A DNA stretch of 64,000 bases from Patiria miniata. Taxonomy: Eukaryota; Echinodermata; Asteroidea; Valvatida; Asterinidae. The number at the start of each line of letters is the position of its first letter. Within the stretch, counting starts at the first letter, position 1. The translations under genes and the position numbers were made by a program. The notes under the pieces are model-generated. The model had not been told where the DNA came from. It saw nothing but the letters and a program-made list of their open reading frames with translations, and did not search any database. Positions 56,570-64,000 of the stretch are shown here, piece by piece. Location of the stretch: contig NW_024037047.1 of NCBI RefSeq assembly GCF_015706575.1, forward strand, positions 3,104,632 through 3,168,631. The letters are read 5' to 3'.

Positions 56570-57988
56570 CTATTTCTCCAGCTGTCCCTCGGGCCTTGGA
56601 GCCAGCTGGCTGTCGTTTCCCGACGCCTGTCTGTCGATGTCATGTCCGACGCGCTTCCTGCACTCCCGTGCAAAATGCCCTCGGTTATTGCACTTGAAGC
56701 ACACGTCTTGGGGAGTTGCCTTGCGCCTGGCAGCAATCCTAGGCCCTCTAGGCGCTCCTGGGTTTCGCTTTGACTTCATGTCCTCTAGCATTTTTGTCAT
56801 CCTTTGGAGCCACTCTTTAACTTCTTGGTCACTTGCACTCTGAATAAATGACTCCTTTGCTTGACTACTACTCTCTTCACTCTTGACCTCCTGCATAGGA
56901 TCGTTCGATATCCCGTCTACTCCTCGGGCGTACTTGACTCGTCTGTCACTCCGTTGTTCCTCTATCTTAAGGAAGCTCTCTGTGCTTAAGGCGGCGCGGA
57001 TGGCTTCATCCAGTGACGACGGTCTTGCCCTGAACACTCCTTCGCGGATGGCTTGCTCCCGAATTGCGTCTGAAAAATGACCCCTAGCTAGGCGATCTCG
57101 CCCGTCGTCTGTCAATTCTGGATAGGCGAGTGCCGACAGGTCACGTATGGATTGTCCCAACTCTTGCAACGTCTCCTTATCTCCTTGACGCCTGTGGCGA
57201 AGTTCCACTAGGTGATTTTCCGCCAGTTGTCCAGGGCCAAATCGCTTTTCAAGGAGACCCATCAGCTCAGTATAGGTAACGTCTTTGCCGCTGGCAGCGA
57301 GGTTCCCAAGCACTTTCACTGCCTCGCTTTGGAGACTCGCTGCAAGGAAAACTTTCGCTTGACTATCGGTCCAAGCATTTGCCAGTTTACACGCCTTGAA
57401 GTGTTGCTTATACTCCCTCCAAGGAGTCTTCCCGTTGAATCGGTCTGGTAGGATGTTCGGCCGCTTACTAGTACTAGTGCTCGACTCGCAGCTGCCCTTC
57501 TCCTTCGTTGTGGTTTTCTCCCTGACGCCAAATGGATCCAGCTCGCCTCCTTCGAACTTGGCGCTATGATTCACTCGCAGAGAGACATCTTCTATTGCAC
57601 TCGAGGGCGAAACTTCACTGTCACATCTGGAAGGTGTCCATCCTACAAGGTTGCTGGTTTCAGCCGTAGGCGTCGATGAAGCTGGTTGTGTAGGCACTGG
57701 GGTAGGTGGAGGTGCGAATGTGTTAAATTTCCTTCTAGGTTTTGGAGTAGGTGGAATTCTTGACCGCAGAGCAGGCGCTGACATCACCGAACCCCGATGT
57801 CCAATGTTGAGTATCTCGAGTAGTTCTTGTACTTGAAGTTGTAACCGGTAGTTTTCAGCCTTGAGTTTCTCTCTCTCGTGGGTCGCTCGCTGAAGATCGC
57901 TGTCAATCTGGTCGACCTCCGACAAATCGCCATCAAAATCAATGAGGCTGACAGCCATGACGCCTAGGTAGGTGAAGTACTCCTTCAC
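56570..57988 (-). CDS. gag: Gag of element 2
   Basis: 472 residues. An N-terminal coiled-coil-like stretch (QRATHEREKLKAENYRLQLQ), a Pro-rich linker, the retrotransposon gag domain (RFNGKTPWREYKQHFKACK, ELRHRRQGDKETLQELGQ), and a CCHC knuckle CFKCNNRGHFAREC at the C-terminus. Builds the particle and binds RNA. Confidence 0.88.
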   Translation of the reverse strand: MKEYFTYLGVMAVSLIDFDGDLSEVDQIDSDLQRATHEREKLKAENYRLQLQVQELLEILNIGHRGSVMSAPALRSRIPPTPKPRRKFNTFAPPPTPVPTQPASSTPTAETSNLVGWTPSRCDSEVSPSSAIEDVSLRVNHSAKFEGGELDPFGVREKTTTKEKGSCESSTSTSKRPNILPDRFNGKTPWREYKQHFKACKLANAWTDSQAKVFLAASLQSEAVKVLGNLAASGKDVTYTELMGLLEKRFGPGQLAENHLVELRHRRQGDKETLQELGQSIRDLSALAYPELTDDGRDRLARGHFSDAIREQAIREGVFRARPSSLDEAIRAALSTESFLKIEEQRSDRRVKYARGVDGISNDPMQEVKSEESSSQAKESFIQSASDQEVKEWLQRMTKMLEDMKSKRNPGAPRGPRIAARRKATPQDVCFKCNNRGHFARECRKRVGHDIDRQASGNDSQLAPRPEGQLEK

Positions 57989-58033
57989 ACTCTACCGATG
58001 ATTGATGGTGACTGATGTCACTGCAACGCCAAT

Positions 58034-58049
58034 CCCACTTCTGACACCA
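58034..58049 (-). other. Primer binding site of element 2
   Basis: On the minus strand TGGTGTCAGAAGTGGG follows the 5' LTR after a 4-base spacer, starting with the TGG that pairs to a tRNA CCA end. tRNA not assigned. Confidence 0.6.
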
Positions 58050-58053
58050 AATT

Positions 58054-58734
58054 TGTAGCGGTCCGCCGACCCTTCGTCCCTGCCTCCAGCCGGGAGATGC
58101 CGCCGGACGGACGCTGACAGGATTAGGCTTTCCCGATGAGCGGTTACCGGGAAACCCGGGACGTTACTTCGTTTGGAGGAAGTATACCCCCAGGCATTGC
58201 AGTGGACCAGCGATACTCGCACTCAATCACTCTCACCCTATTAGGCCCAATAACTCACAGGAGACAATGATTAAGTCACATTCCTCTTTATATAACGTAA
58301 CAATGGTGTTTTATTGTGTACGCCTTGACAGGCGACTCCTATATAGGCGTCTATCGCTAACTCTAACGTGGACACAATGTTGGCTGCTTATTCTAACTCT
58401 TCCTGGCCAGTAAACTCACCAACTAGTGATGTAAAGGCAGCCCGTCCGGTTGGTCCCTCTTCTAGATTAACTCGCTAGCGGATAATCAATCGCAGCACTG
58501 TCCGACCTGCATGAAACTGACTGACGACTCACCCAAGAAATAACTCGTGTCATGCGCTTCTGCTTGTGACTCAGCTTGTGACTGCCAGAGTGAGTGAGTG
58601 AGTGAGTGAGTATCGCGCGCGGCTGACGCACGCTTTTATACCCGCGGGCAGCGCGTGCATACAGTAGCAGCGCGGAGACCACCGACGCGGGCACCAGTAC
58701 CCTAGACTGGCACTATGTCCAATGTTTCGTTACA
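58054..58734 (-). repeat. 5' LTR of element 2
   Basis: 681 bp, the partner of 50155-50835, with about four substitutions (for example near 58243 and 58319). Same microsatellite. Confidence 0.9.
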
Positions 58735-60159
58735 ATATATTGGATGTATTCTTCTGGTCATGCATCACTGAGTTCCATTGTTTTTAACACGGTTTGTAAA
58801 AAACGCATCAGTTTGTAAACCAGTTGAAATACTAAACATGTTGAGGGTATCGGTGGATATTGTTTAGCAAGTGGATATTGATGTTTAGTCACGGGACACA
58901 TAATGTTTGTCTTCTGAATATGTTATCAGTGATGTAGGAATATTGCACGTTTTGTTTTATTGTAGGTTCAAAATACGGACATTATATTTCTCAAAGCAAT
59001 TGATAATCTTAATCACTCAGGATTTAACATCTTACACGAATCACCCTCCAAATGTCCACATACCTTTTTTTTATACCCACGGTGTGGGTTTGAGCTGCTT
59101 ATGTATGTTGGTGGGTGTATAAGTTTGTTGCTGCATTTAAGGGGGGAGGTTGAAAAACTGAGAACAGCAGGGTCCCAGTTCCCGAGAGGTCTCTAATTTG
59201 GATTCGTGTACATATTAGAGGTCCTCCTAAAAAGTTAGTACATGTACAAACAAAAGAGGGACAAAAGGGGGCCCCTTATTGCAAGCAAATACACATTTAT
59301 GTGGGTGCGTGGGTCGGTGGTGGTGGGTTGGTTGGTGGACAGTTTACTCAGCCATATATTGAATGCATGCAACTCGAATATTACATCTTTGAAAACACTG
59401 ATGCGCATGTGTCTAATTTGCATTTTTTGTGTGCACATTAGATCATGCCCCATTCGGGTGCATGGACGGTGTCGTATTAAAGCCGTCTTCTCACGTTACC
59501 CGGTCGCCCTGGGTTGTACAATTTGGTACTTGTTCAAACGTCTTCAGCGGGGGAAATCTTCCATGCCCCATTCCACCATTCCATGTTGAATACGTAGATT
59601 ATGTCCCCTAGTCTTGGCCTGCACATCATAAAGGTTTGAAATGGGCTGCTCAAACACTTGTTCTTTAAATACTTTCTCTCCCACCACCAAAACAGTCACA
59701 ATGTCCCCAGCACGATTTAGTGAAACAACGGGGTCCCCAAAATGTCCTTAAAGCATTTCCTGACAGGCTTGGAGTTGGGGCACCGTTTTGTGCCCGCTCG
59801 TCAATGCATGATGTTTGGATATGCATGTATTGTTTCCTTGATGTTCGATGTGCAACTTGTGATGCCACGCTGCAGCACAAGATCGTAATTAAATCATGTT
59901 TTCTTGATGCTTTCTTGAATTCTCCTTGAAGCTATATCATATGTCTGGTTGAGTACTTCCAATTTTGAAACAATGAAACTCAGTGATGCATGAAAAGATG
60001 TATACATCCAAGATATCTTTGGGAACCTCACTAGACACAGTTAATGATAAACTCATTATTATTGCCATTAACGTCATACTTTGTTTATGTTATCCCTTTG
60101 CCAACAAAGACTAACGAACGATTAACTCCAGAATGCGATCGGTGTCATTTTCTTTCCAG
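58735..60159 (+). other. Copy C 5' intron, remaining part
   Basis: No exon. Repeats rich in GGTCCCC occur near 59150-59300 and 59730, related to the one in copy A near 4270-4450. Confidence 0.5.
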
Positions 60160-61855
60160 AGAACTGCCTACGTAGGAGCTTATCTCAAAACCGGACATGT
60201 TTCTAACGTTCCTGTTTCTCTTAGTTGAGTTGTGCAGTGTTGAGAGCAGAACATGCCCAGCCAGTTCTGGTAAAGAAATAGTTATTGTTTTTTTATACTT
60301 TCAATAATACAGGCCATCCTAGTAAAGCGGTTTTCAAAGCACACAGCATTCCGTGAAATGTATATAGATAAGCTAAAAAGTTGAATAAGTTGTGGAGGTA
60401 GCGTGATGGGAGTCAGTCAGGTACAAAGAAGACTATAGTCTGCCCATTTGGGATCAGGAATCACATAAAATACTTGAAAACGATATTGATTCCTGATCAT
60501 GTAAACAAAACGTAAAGATTGTACGCTAAAATAATTGCCCTGCACCAATACACATATAAGTTTCATATCAAATCCTTTGTGGTCAAAATATATTGTAAGG
60601 GTCATACTGTAGGTCTTACGCCCCCCCCCCCCATGTTTGAAAGGTCCGTGAAAAGAAATATTCTTATGAACATATTTTGTACAACTTTCTACTCCTCTTA
60701 AATTCATGCAAACTATTTGACACCCCTTTTTTGGCTAATTTCATTGAAAAGTGCGATTCTTTAAACATTTAAATTTGTCCTTGCATTTCCGGATAACTGA
60801 GGGCGTTGTTGCTGTGATATCATTTCAGGAAGACTCTGTTCAGCTTTTTCTGTTCAACTGTGAACCCCAAAATTTGCTCGTTGAAAACCTCTGTTAGAAA
60901 AGTTTGCTCGTTGGCTTACTACCATTTACTGAGACAACAAATCACCAAAGAATAGAACATTTGCGACAGCAAAATATTCAACAATCTGGCAACGTTTTGT
61001 GCTGAAATAGCTGTAACATTGAGGTTTCTGCCTGAAATGACATCACACCTCTGCTCATGAGTATGAAAATTATCATGATCATTAAAGAAACAAAAGGGCA
61101 ACAAAATCCAAATGAAAAAGCCAACACACAAACAAAAAAATTAAATGGGATTCAAGTTTTCTTTTTCAAGGACGGCATTACAAAAAATTACATTGCATGG
61201 GCCCTATAAATTAAACACCTTCAATATTGGAACTCATTGCTCTCCTCTTGTTTTTTTTTCTTCATTTTTTTTATTTTATTTTATTTGATATTTTTTTTTT
61301 TTTTTTTTTGGGGGGGGGGGGATTGGTTTTGTATACGAAATCCCTCTTCCCCAAGCATTCGTGAGACGACTATTGACCTTTTGTGTTCAAGGTCCACCGT
61401 TGAATGTGTATACACAATCATACACGTACGCAGACAGCTTCCTAATAGCACGGTGATCGATTTATGTTTGACTTGACCGCAGCTGGATCTCTAAAATAAC
61501 ATACATTGTCATCTCACAGAAACGAATGTCCAAGAGATCTTCTTTGATGCCAACAATCGAGGGAACTTCCAACGAGGCCTGTGGCATCGCATTCCCTGTC
61601 GATCCTATCGTTCCGGGGAGAACCTGCTCGCAGTGTTCTGGTACCGGGGAGAAAACGTGGACGACCCAAACAAAGTGCACCTGATCAGTTATCTCCAAAA
61701 CAATTTTTATGCAAGCAGCGATCGATACACATTTTCCTCTGAGTTTAGTCTCGTGGTCCAAGATGTCAGAGACAGTGATGCGGGCAGATACCTATGTCAG
61801 GTTCTGTTGACTCTCACGACTCGGAGGGATGACAAGACTGATATTCAGGTTATCG
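60160..61855 (+). CDS. Copy C: Ig-NACHT receptor, first two coding exons (continues beyond window)
   Basis: Signal exon starts at 60160 after TTTCCAG. The ATG used in A and B (MDS) is ATC here, so the first usable ATG is 60197, at the second Met; it still gives a leader (MFLTFLFLLVELCSV). It ends in phase 1 at TCTG|GTAAAG (60269). The Ig1 exon is 61520-61855 (336 nt) between CTCACAG and TCG|GTAAG, with RIPCRSY, VFWYRG and DAGRYLCQV. Both are open. The Ig2 exon should lie just beyond 64000: the last 500 bp resemble the end of the same intron in A and B. Copy C is the most diverged of the three. Confidence 0.75.
60197..60269 (+). CDS. Copy C exon: signal peptide
   Basis: Start at the second Met of the A/B leader; 73 coding nt, phase 1 end. 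The remaining leader still has a hydrophobic core followed by ESRTCPASS. Confidence 0.7.
61520..61855 (+). CDS. Copy C exon: Ig V-type domain 1
   Basis: 336 nt, same splice pattern as A and B. The middle (ENVDDPNKVHLISYLQNNFY) differs most, which is the face between the core Trp and the second Cys. Confidence 0.8.
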
Positions 61856-64000
61856 GTAAGAAACCTTTGTATGACTACCTAGTCCATCTGTAATTCAAAT
61901 CACGAAATACACAAGCAATTCACTATGAATATAATCACGAATTCATGTATATAAGAGTGTGTAAGTAGTTGCATGCATCCTGTGAGAGAAAAGATCTTGT
62001 ATGAGCTAATGAATGAATTAGTTCCTGCCAGTTTACGGAGACTGAGGGACTACAACTGGCAGCCATAAATCATACACCAAGAACCATTTGTGACATCGAC
62101 AGAGTGGCAACCCCATGTCCCTATACCCTATACACACCCTAGACTATTGCTATCTAGCACAACCCTCTGCCCTGATATCTCGAAAAAATTCCTGAGCTTC
62201 TGGCAACACACTGACCAACACAAAAAGAGGAGGAGGGGGGTCCCCAATGTCACATATTTCGCTACTTATGCATACAAATTTACTTTATTTCTCGGGATAG
62301 ACGGCAAAACTAAGACAAAAGCATAATAAAGGACAACAACGGAACACCAAAAGAAAACAAAAAAATTGCTCCCAAAAGATCACCCAAAAGAGTCTCTGTC
62401 GAGGGGCTCTCCTGACTGAACGGTTCACAAAATGTATTTATTAAATTTAATTAGATTAAATTAAATTGAATCAAGACAACTTAAATACCAATTTTCACAC
62501 GGACACACACAAACTACAATTATAATATGAATAAGTGAATTTAAACATCGCTAGAGAGCGATATACAAATAAAAAGTTATTAAAAACATTATCCGGTAAT
62601 ATAAAGAAATACAAAACTTGCGTTTCAAGCAAAACAAGTAACACGAACAAGAAAGCATGCGTACTTTGAACAAGACAAAAGACATTTACAAACAGGGTGG
62701 GCCATAAAAAAGTCAACAAACATAAATATTTTATGAATCCTGGTGGTTTCACATATTGATTTCTGTGACATGCCATCTTGATGCATATGTCTGGGATTGT
62801 TCTTTATTATTATTTTTTTTTCATTTCTTCACAACCTTCAAAACTGTCTTTCTATCACGTAAAATAATGACAATAATTCGCCTCGAAATATAATTCGACC
62901 AGTTCTCCTCGTTGTTATGTGGAGAGTGGCATACTGTTCAGTTGGTCTTCAATGCACAGCAAAATATACTCCAGTCATTTGTCTCCATTGTCTGAAAAGA
63001 AGAATTCAAAAATTCTGGTACATACATACACAAAGAAAACAAACAAACAAAAAACCATGAATGAACAGAATAAATTCAATTCACTGCATATTTCATTAAC
63101 AAAAATAAAAATGAAATGCAGGTAAATAAAACACCGAAAGCAAGTAATGATTTACAAAATTAGTAAGCAAAAATATATAAAAATTGAAAAAAACGATTAA
63201 CTTCGAAAAAATTAAAATAATACAATAAATACATATAAAATAAAAAAAAGTTATGAAAACTAATTGGAATGCGTGCAGTAAAGTGCATATACAGAAAATA
63301 TAAAATAGAAAACATAGAAAACATAACACAAACTGAATCAGCAAATAAATACAACAAATGCAAACATGCATACATCATTATAACAAATCCTTAGCAAAAA
63401 ATGATAAAACAAAAATAATGAGCTAAAAAGCATGAGAGATTTGATCTTGATAGAATTTTCAGCAATCTAAATAAACACCTGTAGATTGCTTGAATTATTG
63501 GCCACTAATATAAAATAAACACTGTCGACGACGATTAAGCATTTTGTCAGTCAGCATCTTTATCGATTTATCTTTGGCATTCATGTCCCATGTCACATAC
63601 TTGTTATAAATTTATTCAAACATTTATTTCTATTCAACCATCAGCCAAACAGAAAAATCAAAATACGTTCGTCTTGGCAAAAGTGAAATACACAACACAA
63701 AGCAAAATAATGGATTGTCACATTCAGCCTGGGCTATGAGTTGATGTTATGTTCATGATTTAAGTACATACCAAGCTACATTAAATCAGAACAACAGTTC
63801 TTTAGATATAGACATTAAAAACATTCATATTTAACGGCACGTCACGTGACAGGTAATGACGTTATCATGATTTCTTTCCAACTTTCATTATTACACGACC
63901 CGGTCTAGGTACATACCAAGTCTCAATTCAATCAGACCTGTCCTTGAAAAAATATATATATATGCTTTAAAATACGCACATTATATGGCGTCACGTGACA
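61856..64000 (+). other. Copy C intron after Ig1 (open at the window end)
   Basis: AT-rich. 62440-63420 is very AT-rich low-complexity sequence. From about 63500 it resembles the 3' part of the matching intron in A and B (phrases around CAGCATCTTTATCGATTTATC and TATGAGTTGATGTTATGTTCATG). No exon seen. Confidence 0.6.

Larger units (their letters stand above)
50155..58734 (-). mobile_element. Ty3/gypsy LTR retrotransposon 2 with a third ORF
   Basis: 8580 bp, 681-bp LTRs, flanked by ATAT on both sides (4-bp target duplication). Minus-strand order: 5' LTR, primer site, gag, pol, ORF3, 3' LTR. The LTRs differ at about four positions by eye, so the insertion is young. It lies in the long 5' intron of copy C, in opposite orientation to that gene. 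Confidence 0.92.

Noticed and set aside
62440..63420. Many small ORFs rich in Phe/Ile/Tyr or Lys/Asn
   Set aside because: Very AT-rich low-complexity intron; the frames are composition artefacts.
1..64000. CRISPR arrays, bacterial operons, tRNA or rRNA genes
   Set aside because: None found; the repeats are eukaryotic mobile elements and minisatellites, and no tRNA-like box pair or rRNA sequence was recognised.

Overview
The window is animal genomic DNA. It has spliced genes with GT/AG introns, long AT-rich introns and intergenic stretches, and many DNA transposons and LTR retrotransposons. The combination of immunoglobulin-domain receptors, NACHT proteins and this repeat load suggests a marine invertebrate deuterostome. 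An echinoderm, perhaps a sea cucumber, is my best guess, but it is inference and not proven by the sequence.

The main content is a tandem cluster on the + strand of one receptor gene family (copies A, B and C). Each gene has a 5' noncoding exon or promoter module, then a signal-peptide exon, four separate V-type Ig exons, one transmembrane exon, and a very large last exon encoding a NACHT NTPase and LRR-like C-terminus. All internal coding exons are phase 1-1. The predicted product (about 1420 residues) is a type I membrane protein with an Ig ectodomain outside and an NLR-like signalling unit inside. Copy B (36819-44356) is intact. Copy A (3921-19946) has a young Ty3/gypsy element inside its NACHT-LRR exon. 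Copy C (49568 to beyond 64000) shows only its promoter module, signal exon and first Ig exon before the window ends. A divergent gene at the left edge (863-390, - strand) encodes a signal peptide plus a different Ig domain.

Layout: 1-900 divergent Ig gene; 1531-2918 hAT-like non-autonomous element; 3217-19946 copy A, split by LTR element 1 (11590-18090, leader ORF, gag, pol, two LTRs identical by eye); 20040-22210 large fold-back repeat carrying a 20-bp minisatellite in each arm; 22211-26385 noncoding with one small inverted-repeat element; 26386-35144 an 8.8-kb DNA transposon with about 315-bp terminal inverted repeats, a TTA target duplication and a decayed FEN1/XPG-nuclease-like gene (Academ-like); 35358-36254 three tandem copies of the receptor promoter module; 36819-44356 copy B; 44654-49560 hairpin elements and a dead LINE fragment; 49568-61855 copy C, whose 5' intron holds LTR element 2 (50155-58734, - strand) with gag, pol and an unusual third ORF encoding C2H2 zinc fingers; 61856-64000 intron of copy C.

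The receptor genes presumably act alone or as homologous receptors in surface recognition coupled to NLR-type signalling. The mobile elements show how the cluster is being broken (A), separated (between A and B) and expanded in its introns (C). All exon limits were read from splice consensus and from comparison of the copies; no transcript data were available.
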